A stretch of DNA of 5,952 nucleotides from Archangium sp. Its GTDB lineage: Bacteria > Myxococcota > Myxococcia > Myxococcales > Myxococcaceae. Made by a program: the position numbers and the translations under genes. Location of the stretch: contig JAEUJR010000442.1 of assembly GCA_016793585.1 (NCBI GenBank), positions 1 through 5,952 on the forward strand, read 5' to 3'. Of this stretch, positions 1 to 5,952 are shown piece after piece. The notes below the pieces were generated by a model. It ran no database searches and had not been told where the DNA came from. It saw only the letters and a program-made list of their open reading frames with translations. Positions within the stretch are counted from its first letter, which is position 1. Each line of letters begins with the position of its first letter.

Positions 1-3000
1 CCGAGGTCGATGAGGTTGCCCGTCACCGTGACGCCGGCGCTCACGATGAAGAGCCCGAACGAAGCGCCACCGCTCGCTGCACCCTGCCCCGCTCCACCGC
101 CGCACCCGCCCGCGCCACCACCACCACCCGTCGCGCCGAGATCGCCCACGCGCCGGCCGACCGTACACATCGGCGAGTTGCCGTTGTCGACGCAGCCGCC
201 GCCGCCACCACCACCACCACCACGGCCGTTGCTGCCTGGCTGCCCCGGGCTCGCCGAGTCGGTCGACCAGTCATCACCGACGATCGCTCCGAGCGGGTTG
301 GTGCAGCCCTGCGCCGCGCCCACCGATGCGCCCTGGTTGCCGTTCGACGCGGGCCCGCCGTTCAGCCCATTGGGAGGCACCACGCAGTCGTACTTGCACA
401 GGTTGAACTGCATGCCGAAGGTGTTGTCGTAGCGGCCGTTGCTGCCGCCCTGCCCGTTGCCGTTCGCACCCGAGGTGTACTGCTGGGGGTTGTTCTGCGG
501 GTTCACGCCGCCGCCCGGGTTGCCGCTCGTCTGGTTGGGGCAGGCGACGTTCGCGCCGCCGGCCCCACCCGCCTGTGACTCGCCCGAGCACTGCGGCGTG
601 TTGCACTCCTTCGAAGGCAGCCCGTCGGTGCCGTTACCGCCATTGGCGCCAGCCGCGCCCGGAGCCGCCGGCGTCGCGTCGCCACCACGCCCACCGACGA
701 AGTGGTTGTTCTGCACCGTGAGCCCGCCCGGAACGTTCACGTACATCGCGTAGCTGTTGAAGCCGCGCTGCCCCGAGGCTGGCCGCGAGGTGACGTCGTA
801 GCCGCGAATGGTGAAGCCGCTGATGATGGTGAGCTGCGCCGATGGCGTCTGCCACTCGGCGTTCACCGCGCCGCGCCTGAAGGTGGTGGTGGTGAAGTCG
901 GGCTCGGGCGCCTCGATGAGCGTGGGGAACGTGATGATGTCGCGTCGCGAGAAGTCGCTCGAATAGCCGCCGTGCAGCGCGAGGCCGGGCTCGAGAATGA
1001 TCTGCTCCACATAGGTGCCCTGCGCGACGAGAATGGTGCTGCGCGCGCCACGGTTCGCGATGGCTTCACGAATGGTGCGGTAGGGGTTGGTGCGCGTGCC
1101 CAGGCTGTTCGGGCTCTGCGCCCAGACGAACACCGAGCTCGCCGCCACGCCGTCGACGCCGTCACAGTCGCGGTCGACGTAGCGATCTCCCGCGGTGGGC
1201 CAGGTGGGCGACACGTCTGGCGTGTCCCTCACTCCGGGAATTCGGGGGCACTCGCAGCCATTGGTCTCCTCGCGATCGACGTCGTTGAACTGCGCGGTGA
1301 TGGCGCACGCGCGCACGCCTCCGTCGAAGCTCTGGCAGGTCGCGCCGTTGCCGCCGCACTGCCCGTCGCTCGTGCAACGAGGAGAACAGAACGAGCCGAC
1401 GCACACCGAGTTGCCGGTGCAGCCCATCGAGCACGGCCGCACGCAGACGGCGTAGAGCGGGTCACACGTGCCGCTGGCGCACTCGGCGTTGGTGCGGCAG
1501 GCCTGACCGTCTCCGCCCACCGCCTCGGTCGTGCATTGCACGATGGCGCAGCCCACGCCGCCGTCGACGGTGCAGCCGCCGATGGCGTGTTGAATCGTCG
1601 GGCTCCAGCGCGCGCGGCAGTTGTTCTGGCACATGCCGCAGTGCTCGTCGGAGTCGTAGGTGCCCGTGCCGCGCGTGTTCACGAAGCCGTCGTCGACGAG
1701 GCCGTCGCAGTCGTTGTCGGCGCCGTCACAGAGCTCGGCCGTCGTCATCGAGGTGTCGCAGGCCGAGTACATGCCGGTCGCTTCGCAGAGCTGGCGGCCC
1801 ACGCAGGTCGACGCGCCCGAGGTGACGAAGCAGCTGCGCGAGAAGCCCTGCCGCGCGGTGGCGCACTCACAGGAGTTCGTCGTGGGAACGCAGACGAGCG
1901 CGCCGCCCTGGTTCTGGCAGGTGTTCCCCATCGGGCAGCAGTCCTGCGAGCCGACGATGCCGGTGCAGTTGAGCCGCTGACTCGAAGGTGCGCATGACTG
2001 CTGACACGAGCGGCCCTGATCGTTTCCAACCGTCGCGCAGACGTCGAGCGGCACGCGGCAGTCGGCGTTCGAGGAGCACGGCGCGCACTGCGTCTCGGGC
2101 ACCGGCTCGCAGCGCGCGGGGTCGGCCGCCGAGGGGAAGAGGTAGAAGCCCTTCGCGCAGCGCCGCGGCACGCAGGTGAACTGGCCCGCGCGATCGACAC
2201 ACGAGGCGGCGCCGGGGCCACCGTCGACCTCGAGGCCGTTGAGCGTCACGTAGCAGTCGGTGTTGCAGCCTCCGCAGGCGCGCGGGCTCGAGTACCGGCC
2301 CATGGAGTCACGCAGCCCATCGTCCACCGTGCCGTTGCAGTCGTCGTCGACGCCGTTGCAGCGCTCTTCCACCGGGTCGGGTGCGGAGCAGAGGAAGCCA
2401 AACCCCGCGTCGGGCCCCTTCGAGCCGCACGAGTACTTGCCGGTGCACGAGACGCCCTTGCGGCAGTCGGGGAAGCCCGCGACGCCCGACGTGTCGAGGC
2501 CCGGGTCGGCGGAGTCGGTCAGCCCGTTGCAGTCGTTGTCGATGCCGTCACACACCTCGGGCGAGGCGATGAGCGCGTCACACGAAGCGAAGGTGCCGTT
2601 GAGCTGACACGTCTCGACGCCGAAGCAGCGGCCCAGCGACGCCGAGGTCGAGCACGAGCGCGTGAGGCCGACCGTGTTCGGGTTGCAGACACACGAGTTC
2701 GAGTCGGGCACGCACTGGCGCGCAACGCCGCCATCGACCGCGAGCGACCGGCACGAGTAGCCCGAGCGGCACGCGACCACCGAGCAATCGGTGCCACAGA
2801 AGCTGCCACCGTCGAGCTCGAGGCAGCGATCGCCCGCCGCGTTGCAGTCGCTGTCTTTCACGCACGTGTTGCAGAGCGCGCGGAACGGGGGAACGCAGAG
2901 AAAGCCAGGCCCCAGCGTCGACTGTTTGCACTCCCAGCCCTTCTCGCAGGTGAAGCCACCGTCGACGCCGCAGGCCGCTGAGCAGACGAGCCCGTTGCCC

Positions 3001-3266
3001 GGCCCTTTTGGAAGACACGGGCCGAAGCGGCAGTCGGTGTTCGTCGAGCAGGGCCAGCCGAGATCGCCAGGCAACCCGGCGTCGGGCAGCACGCGACAGA
3101 AGCCGCCGATGCAGTCCTTCTCGGGGGTGCAGTCAGACTTCTGTTTGCACTCGCACTTCCCGTCCAACAGGCAGTCGGGTTCACGAACGGGCTGAAGACA
3201 CGCCGCCAGCATCGACGCTCCGAGGAGCGCGATCAGGTGACGAACGACGGTGGTGCCAGACGACAT
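1..3266 (-). CDS. Cysteine-rich MopE-motif / beta-helix surface lipoprotein (3' end outside window)
   Basis: The frame starts at the ATG at 3266 and stays open for 1088 codons to the left edge, so the C-terminus is missing. Residues 1-23 form a lipoprotein signal with lipobox LAAC; residue +2 is Leu, not Asp, so outer-membrane or surface placement is likely. Residues 23 to about 703 hold roughly 85 cysteines, which suggests a disulfide-rich extracellular chain. Within it lie three CDGxDNDCDG-type motifs (Cys239, Cys303, Cys513) resembling the putative metal-binding MopE motif (PF11617). From about residue 710 the chain reads as a DUF1565-like right-handed beta-helix with a glycine-rich section at 858-1069. 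The start is supported by the signal peptide directly behind it; the AGGA at 3277-3280 is a weak ribosome site, 10 bases away. Such proteins are common and poorly characterised in myxobacteria. Adhesion, matrix or metal binding are guesses; no catalytic motif is visible. The lipoprotein call is firm, the function unknown. Confidence 0.9.
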   Translation of the reverse strand, partial: MSSGTTVVRHLIALLGASMLAACLQPVREPDCLLDGKCECKQKSDCTPEKDCIGGFCRVLPDAGLPGDLGWPCSTNTDCRFGPCLPKGPGNGLVCSAACGVDGGFTCEKGWECKQSTLGPGFLCVPPFRALCNTCVKDSDCNAAGDRCLELDGGSFCGTDCSVVACRSGYSCRSLAVDGGVARQCVPDSNSCVCNPNTVGLTRSCSTSASLGRCFGVETCQLNGTFASCDALIASPEVCDGIDNDCNGLTDSADPGLDTSGVAGFPDCRKGVSCTGKYSCGSKGPDAGFGFLCSAPDPVEERCNGVDDDCNGTVDDGLRDSMGRYSSPRACGGCNTDCYVTLNGLEVDGGPGAASCVDRAGQFTCVPRRCAKGFYLFPSAADPARCEPVPETQCAPCSSNADCRVPLDVCATVGNDQGRSCQQSCAPSSQRLNCTGIVGSQDCCPMGNTCQNQGGALVCVPTTNSCECATARQGFSRSCFVTSGASTCVGRQLCEATGMYSACDTSMTTAELCDGADNDCDGLVDDGFVNTRGTGTYDSDEHCGMCQNNCRARWSPTIQHAIGGCTVDGGVGCAIVQCTTEAVGGDGQACRTNAECASGTCDPLYAVCVRPCSMGCTGNSVCVGSFCSPRCTSDGQCGGNGATCQSFDGGVRACAITAQFNDVDREETNGCECPRIPGVRDTPDVSPTWPTAGDRYVDRDCDGVDGVAASSVFVWAQSPNSLGTRTNPYRTIREAIANRGARSTILVAQGTYVEQIILEPGLALHGGYSSDFSRRDIITFPTLIEAPEPDFTTTTFRRGAVNAEWQTPSAQLTIISGFTIRGYDVTSRPASGQRGFNSYAMYVNVPGGLTVQNNHFVGGRGGDATPAAPGAAGANGGNGTDGLPSKECNTPQCSGESQAGGAGGANVACPNQTSGNPGGGVNPQNNPQQYTSGANGNGQGGSNGRYDNTFGMQFNLCKYDCVVPPNGLNGGPASNGNQGASVGAAQGCTNPLGAIVGDDWSTDSASPGQPGSNGRGGGGGGGGGCVDNGNSPMCTVGRRVGDLGATGGGGGAGGCGGGAGQGAASGGASFGLFIVSAGVTVTGNLIDL
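60..695 (-). repeat. Glycine/asparagine-rich low-complexity insert (residues 858-1069)
   Basis: Between two recognisable beta-helix rungs (QNNHFV before it and SFGLFIVSAG after it) lie about 210 residues dominated by Gly, Asn, Ala, Ser and Gln. Examples are GAAGANGGNGTDG, GNGQGGSNGRYDN and GGAGGCGGGAGQGAASGG. The section carries nine cysteines, including LCKYDC. It is the kind of PGRS-like loop that interrupts beta-helices in myxobacterial surface proteins. No exact long repeat unit is present. Confidence 0.8.
195..221 (-). repeat. Nine-codon polyglycine trinucleotide tract
   Basis: Reading in the gene's direction there are five GGT codons followed by four GGC codons, nine glycines in a row (residues 1016-1024), flanked by Arg and Cys. 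A second short (GGT)3 tract lies at 120-128. Such tracts can change length by whole codons without breaking the frame. Confidence 0.9.
1683..1736 (-). other. MopE-type putative metal-binding motif, copy 3 (canonical)
   Basis: Residues 511-528 read ELCDGADNDCDGLVDDGF, the closest of the three copies to the PF11617 consensus. It is followed by VNTRGTGTYDSDEH and then CGMCQNNC (residues 543-550, positions 1617-1640), the same motif plus CGxC cassette order as copy 2. Confidence 0.85.
2313..2369 (-). other. MopE-type putative metal-binding motif, copy 2
   Basis: Residues 300-318 read EERCNGVDDDCNGTVDDGL, a variant in which the first Asp is Asn and the central Asn is Asp. It is followed by DSMGRYSSPR and then CGGCNTDC (residues 331-338, positions 2253-2276). 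This arrangement, a CDG motif, a short GRY-type linker and a CGxCxxxC cassette, recurs at copy 3. Confidence 0.75.
2520..2561 (-). other. MopE-type putative metal-binding motif, copy 1
   Basis: Residues 236-249 read PEVCDGIDNDCNGL. This matches the CDGxDNDCDG consensus of the MopE putative metal-binding motif (PF11617), with Asn in place of the last Asp. The tail diverges from the usual VDEG to TDSADPGLDTSG, and no CGxC cassette follows it closely, unlike copies 2 and 3. The Asp/Asn-rich loop bracketed by two Cys suggests cation binding; this is family knowledge, not shown here. Confidence 0.8.
3198..3266 (-). other. Lipoprotein signal peptide with lipobox (residues 1-23)
   Basis: The segment reads MSSGTTVVRH, then a hydrophobic stretch LIALLGASM, then LAAC. 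Arg9 and His10 give the positive n-region, and Cys23 (codon 3198-3200) is the predicted lipidation site for signal peptidase II. The following residues Leu-Gln-Pro do not include the Asp(+2) associated with inner-membrane retention. Met19 is an internal Met and could not be the start, because it would remove the signal. Confidence 0.9.
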
Positions 3267-3315
3267 GTCGACGATGTCCTGCGCGATTGGCGCTCGGCCA
3301 CGCCAGCGGGGAGGG

Positions 3316-3344
3316 ACCATACAGGGCGACGGGTGAGTGTCCAA
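3316..3344 (-). promoter_or_regulatory. Possible sigma-70-type promoter for the lipoprotein gene
   Basis: On the reverse strand TTGGAC (3339-3344) is followed after exactly 17 bases by TATGGT (3316-3321). The -10 matches the consensus at four of six positions and the -35 only at its TTG. The predicted transcript would start near 3309, giving a leader of about 40 bases. It is the best candidate in the divergent region but rests on a short weak match. Confidence 0.3.
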
Positions 3345-3385
3345 CCCACCCCGAAACCTTCACGGAATCGACTGAGCGGCGCACG

Positions 3386-3407
3386 AAGGGCGGATTCCGC
3401 CCTTTTT
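3386..3407 (+). promoter_or_regulatory. 19-bp perfect palindrome with T tract (operator or terminator-like hairpin)
   Basis: AAGGGCGGA and TCCGCCCTT are exact inverted 9-base arms around a single central T (3386-3404). As RNA on the forward strand this folds to an 8-bp GC-rich stem with an ATT loop, and T3403-T3407 follow, so it looks like an intrinsic terminator. No forward gene precedes it. It sits 51-54 bases upstream of the stress-protein ATG, in the position of a leader attenuator or a repressor site. The reverse strand shows no T tract after the stem. Confidence 0.55.
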
Positions 3408-3447
3408 CCGACACTCGATGAAACGCGCGGGCACACTCCGCGCCCTC

Positions 3448-3453
3448 AGGAGG
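3448..3453 (+). promoter_or_regulatory. Strong ribosome binding site of the stress-protein gene
   Basis: AGGAGG lies 5 bases before the ATG at 3459. It decides the start: the same frame is open back to 3237, but the extra 74 codons have no such site, overlap the divergent lipoprotein start and do not resemble the Usp fold. Confidence 0.85.
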
Positions 3454-3458
3454 CGTTC

Positions 3459-4328
3459 ATGGCTTCGAAGGGCTTGTCGTCGATTCTCGTTCCGACCGAT
3501 TTCTCGCCGGGCGCGCAGCGGGCGTTCGAGCGGGCGCTGCGGTTGCCGTTGGCGCCGAAGGCGAAGATCACCCTGCTCCACGTGCTGCCCGCCGACATAC
3601 CCGGAGCGCTACGCAAAGAGGCCATCGCCGACTCGGAGCGCAGCCTCGAGAAGCACCTCGCGCAGGCGCGATCGATCGCGGTCGAGCGCGGGCTCTCACC
3701 TGCCCAGTTCGTCGGAGACGTCGTCGAAGGCAACGCGGCGCAGCAGGTGATGAAGCGGGCGAACACGGTCGAGGCCGACGTCATCTGCATCGGGCGGCAT
3801 GGGCGCCGCGGCGTGATGGATCTGATCGTCGGGTCGACGGCGACGCGGGTGATGCGCCAGACCGAGCACCCGGTGTTGCTGGTGCAGAGCCCGGCGACCG
3901 GCCCGTACGAGCACGCCTTGTTCGCGATCGACCCGGCGCACAAGGCGCTCTCGGTGGTGAAGCAGGGCCTGGCGCTGCTCGAGCCGACGACGAAGCGGGT
4001 GAACGTGTTTCACGCCACGCCGATTCCGTACGAAGACTTCATCTCGATGACGTCTGACGAGCGCACGCTGCTGCGCGCGAAGTTCGTCAAAGACGGCGAG
4101 AAGGCGCTCAAGACGCTGCTGAAGAAGATCCCCACGGTCGAGTTCCACCCGATCGTGCGCAGCGGTGACGCGCGCACCTTGGTGCTCGAGGAGGCGCAGT
4201 CGCTGGGCGCCGATCTCACCGTGCTGGGAACGCACGGGAAGACGGCGCTGAAGAGCTTCATCGTCGGGTCGGTCGCCGAGTGGGTGCTGTCACACGCGAC
4301 CAACGACGTGCTGATCGTTCGGCCGTAG
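3459..4328 (+). CDS. Tandem-domain universal stress protein (UspA family), 289 aa
   Basis: A cytoplasmic nucleotide-binding stress protein with two Usp domains in one chain, about twice the length of a single-domain UspA. Domain 1 (about 1-146) opens with SSILVPTDFS, including the conserved Asp14, and ends with GRHGRRGVMDLIVGST (residues 112-127), which fits the ATP-binding signature G-2x-G-9x-G-S/T exactly. Domain 2 (about 150-289) has Asp158 in ALFAID and the matching GTHGKTALKSFIVGS (257-271), then the terminal strand DVLIVRP. Both ATP sites therefore look intact, so the ATP-binding rather than the non-binding Usp class is expected. The ATG follows a strong AGGAGG. A 19-bp palindrome lies in its upstream region, so stress-responsive or attenuated expression is possible but unproven. 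It is divergent from the lipoprotein and convergent with the metalloprotease gene, so it is probably transcribed alone. In the family such proteins aid survival under starvation or low oxygen; the specific role here is unknown. Confidence 0.95.
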   Translation: MASKGLSSILVPTDFSPGAQRAFERALRLPLAPKAKITLLHVLPADIPGALRKEAIADSERSLEKHLAQARSIAVERGLSPAQFVGDVVEGNAAQQVMKRANTVEADVICIGRHGRRGVMDLIVGSTATRVMRQTEHPVLLVQSPATGPYEHALFAIDPAHKALSVVKQGLALLEPTTKRVNVFHATPIPYEDFISMTSDERTLLRAKFVKDGEKALKTLLKKIPTVEFHPIVRSGDARTLVLEEAQSLGADLTVLGTHGKTALKSFIVGSVAEWVLSHATNDVLIVRP

Positions 4329-4331
4329 CGG

Positions 4332-5952
4332 TCAGAACACCCCGCCGCCGTAGGTATCGGTCACGGTGCGCTGAGACTCGAGCAGCTCGATGTACTGCCT
4401 GAGCGGCGTCTCGGTGGCTGCGTCGCCCGGCACCACTTTCGCCTTGAGCTCGTTCGCGCGGGAGATCATTCGCGCGGCCATGCCCGTCTCGAGAATGCCG
4501 ACCTTGTAGCTGATGGCGACGAACGTCTTGCCGCTGAACGGGTCATCGAAGGTGACCGTCGGCAGCGTGCTCGTTACCGTCTGCCCCGTGCCCTGCAGCC
4601 ACAGCCGCGACGAGTTCGAGAAGGTCTGATCGTACGTCGCGGGAATCAGCGCGTTGCCGAGCACCGTCATCCACAGCTGCAGCGTGAAGCCCAGCTTCGG
4701 GTCGACCGCGGCCTGCCCCATCGGCGGAATGGTGATGGTGCCCGAGATGGGCCGCGTGACGAACTTCGTGCCGTCGTAGATGGGCCCGATGCGGTCGAAC
4801 CGATCGGTCATCGCGGCTCCGAAGAGATCGAGGATCTGCCTGGGGAAGATGCGCCAGTAGTTGATCGCGTACTGCCGCGAGTCGGCCGCCACGTCTTTGC
4901 CGAGGAAGTACGTCTCGGAGTCGAACATCAACATCATCGCCGACACCTTGTCGTTGAAGCTGCCGACGTGGTGCACGCGCTCGTACCAGAAGTAGCCCGA
5001 GTCATATTCCCAGCTCGTCTCGAAGTAGCGCGCCTCACCGAGGCCGAGCGTGAACTTCGGCCGATCCCAGAACTCGTCCATCACGTAGAGGTCGCGACCG
5101 TCGGGCTGCGTCTCGAGATCGTAGGGGCCTGGCTCGGGCATCATCATGACGTCGCCGAAGAAGTCGAAGCTCTTCGTCACCGCCACCGTGTACGGGCCCC
5201 ACTTGTCGGGCGAGCGCCAGAAATTGTTCGGGTCGTTCGGCGCGTCGGGAATGAGCTCGGCGTAGACGCCGCGGTTGAGCACGTAGAACTGCATCATCGT
5301 CTGCAGCGACCCGAAGTAGCGCGAGTACGAGCGGTCGACCGACTCCCACGGGTCGAACGACAGCCGGTCGCGACGGAACGAGTCGAAGAGGTAGTACGAG
5401 CGGTAGTCGTTCATCTTCGCTTCGGCCACCTCGTAGACGTCGGCGCCACGATCGAACGCCTCGCAGCCCGTCGACGCCGACTCGAACTCGTCAGAGCAGA
5501 ACTTGTACGGAACGAGCGGGCGATCGCGCGCATCGACCTCGACGAGATCGGGGAACGCGCAGCGGTTGGCGAGCTCTTTGCGCGTCATCTGCGAGAACGG
5601 CACGTCGACGCGACGATCGATGTCCACCACGTCGGGCAGCTTCGTGTAGTGCAGCGACGTGTAGTCGTTGCCGTCGCAGCTGATGAGGAAGGGCAGCGCG
5701 TCGCCGTAGGCGTTCACCGCCTGCACCGCGCCCAGCAGGTACACGTCCTTCACGTTCTCGAAGACCTCGACGAGGTTGCCGTAGCCGAACTTGAGCGCGG
5801 CCTTGTCGTAACGGCCGAGGCCCTGAATGTCGGAGTTGAAGTTGGCGCCGTAGTCCATGATCGACGACTGCATGAACTCGGTGATGCCGGCCTTGAGCCC
5901 GTTGGCCACCGTCACGCCCTGCAGCTCGGCGTCTGACTCGGGGTCGAGGTAG
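4332..5952 (-). CDS. Putative zinc-dependent metalloprotease, C-terminal 539 residues (5' end outside window)
   Basis: The reverse frame is open from the right edge to a TGA at 4332-4334. Near the start of the visible part is SSIMDYG (visible residues 29-35), followed by the GLGRYDKAALKFGYG stretch. That order, a Met-turn then a YDxAAxxxGYG segment, is typical of large metzincin-like proteases of the EcxA/DUF4953 zinc-dependent group. The catalytic HExxHxxGxxH helix normally precedes the Met-turn by several dozen residues and would lie beyond the window. The long tail is rich in Tyr, Phe and Asp and contains WYERVHHVGSFNDKVSAMML and FPRQILDLFGAAM segments; four cysteines (visible residues 92, 131, 152, 163) suggest export. 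No transmembrane segment is visible in this part. The stop codon is 3 bases from that of the convergent stress-protein gene. The gene is certain; the protease call is by motif only and could be wrong if HExxH is absent. Confidence 0.7.
   Translation of the reverse strand, partial: YLDPESDAELQGVTVANGLKAGITEFMQSSIMDYGANFNSDIQGLGRYDKAALKFGYGNLVEVFENVKDVYLLGAVQAVNAYGDALPFLISCDGNDYTSLHYTKLPDVVDIDRRVDVPFSQMTRKELANRCAFPDLVEVDARDRPLVPYKFCSDEFESASTGCEAFDRGADVYEVAEAKMNDYRSYYLFDSFRRDRLSFDPWESVDRSYSRYFGSLQTMMQFYVLNRGVYAELIPDAPNDPNNFWRSPDKWGPYTVAVTKSFDFFGDVMMMPEPGPYDLETQPDGRDLYVMDEFWDRPKFTLGLGEARYFETSWEYDSGYFWYERVHHVGSFNDKVSAMMLMFDSETYFLGKDVAADSRQYAINYWRIFPRQILDLFGAAMTDRFDRIGPIYDGTKFVTRPISGTITIPPMGQAAVDPKLGFTLQLWMTVLGNALIPATYDQTFSNSSRLWLQGTGQTVTSTLPTVTFDDPFSGKTFVAISYKVGILETGMAARMISRANELKAKVVPGDAATETPLRQYIELLESQRTVTDTYGGGVF
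5847..5867 (-). other. Met-turn motif SSIMDYG of the putative metzincin
   Basis: The Met codon at 5856-5858 lies in S-S-I-M-D-Y-G. In metzincins a conserved methionine turn sits beneath the zinc site, after the HExxHxxGxxH helix. Its form here, followed by an Asp and Tyr, matches the S-x-M-D-Y wording seen in EcxA-like zinc proteases. It is the main basis for the protease call. Confidence 0.6.

Larger units (their letters stand above)
1..1190 (-). other. DUF1565-like right-handed beta-helix region (partial)
   Basis: The domain is introduced by GDRYVDRDCDGVDG (residues 693-706), a shortened CDG motif that I recognise as a typical lead-in to this domain in myxobacterial proteins. SVFVWAQSP then leads into GTRTNPYRTIREAI, which fits the DUF1565 opening of a strand followed by GT-x-PY-RTI-x-xAI. 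Short beta turns follow: TILVAQGTYVE, LALHGGYSSDF, LTIISGFTIRGY, GGLTVQNNHF, and later FGLFIVSAGVTVTGNLIDL, where the window ends. This periodic strand and turn pattern fits parallel beta-helix rungs. Assignment is by eye and the C-terminal limit is not visible. Confidence 0.7.

Noticed and set aside
195..221. A repeat array that might suggest CRISPR or a tandem-repeat locus
   Set aside because: The repetition is only a codon-level glycine run with no spacer structure.
10..432. A forward-strand proline-rich frame resembling a repeat protein
   Set aside because: The prolines are the antisense reading of the glycine codons in the lipoprotein's Gly-rich insert.
702..1997. A 431-codon open frame on the forward strand
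   Set aside because: It lies antisense to the lipoprotein gene. Its translation is an Ala/Arg/Val/His-rich low-complexity shadow with no recognisable motif, while the reverse frame has a signal peptide and known motifs.
3181..3436. Short reverse-strand frames crossing the divergent intergenic region
   Set aside because: They run across the start of the lipoprotein gene in other frames and have no motif or ribosome site.
3237..3458. A 74-codon N-terminal extension of the stress protein
   Set aside because: It would overlap the divergent lipoprotein start, contains the palindrome, lacks a good ribosome site and is not Usp-like; the AGGAGG before 3459 fixes the start.
3267..3458. A sigma-54 or other clear promoter for the stress-protein gene on the forward strand
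   Set aside because: I found no TGGC-N8-TTGC type element and no convincing -35/-10 pair at proper spacing on this strand.
4968..5936. A 322-codon open frame on the forward strand
   Set aside because: It is in exact antisense codon register with the putative protease and has the Arg/Val/His/Glu-rich composition expected of such a shadow in GC-rich DNA.

Overview
The window is GC-rich with dense coding, and most codons end in G or C. Its large reverse-strand lipoprotein combines cysteine-rich segments, CDGxDNDCDG metal-binding motifs, a DUF1565-like beta-helix and glycine-rich loops. That architecture is characteristic of myxobacteria (Myxococcota, probably Cystobacterineae or relatives). This is an inference from protein style; no rRNA or other marker gene is present.

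Layout. (1) Positions 1-3266, reverse strand: the first 1088 codons of a very large exported lipoprotein whose 3' end lies outside the window. I translated this frame by hand and found no stop codon from 3266 to the left edge. It has a lipobox at Cys23, then about 680 residues with roughly 85 cysteines and three MopE-type motifs, then a beta-helix domain with a long Gly/Asn-rich section. (2) Positions 3267-3458: a 192-base divergent intergenic region with a plausible sigma-70-type promoter for the lipoprotein and a perfect 19-bp palindrome followed by a T tract, 51 bases upstream of the next start codon. (3) Positions 3459-4328, forward strand: a complete 289-residue tandem universal stress protein with two intact ATP-binding signatures. 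(4) Positions 4332-5952, reverse strand: the C-terminal 539 residues of a large secreted-type protein carrying a metzincin Met-turn (SSIMDYG). It is probably a zinc-dependent metalloprotease of the EcxA/DUF4953-like group; its catalytic HExxH region should lie just beyond the right edge.

How the genes relate. There is no operon: the first pair is divergent and the second pair convergent, with only 3 bases between stop codons. Two of the three products look extracytoplasmic (a surface lipoprotein and a putative protease), while the stress protein is cytoplasmic. Nothing in the sequence links them functionally beyond the shared intergenic region of the first two.

I found no RNA gene, insertion sequence, CRISPR array, phage gene or attachment site. 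I see no clear evidence for a wholly new multi-gene system. The items most worth a second look are the modular lipoprotein, the palindrome/terminator-like element in the stress-protein leader, and the glycine-codon tract.
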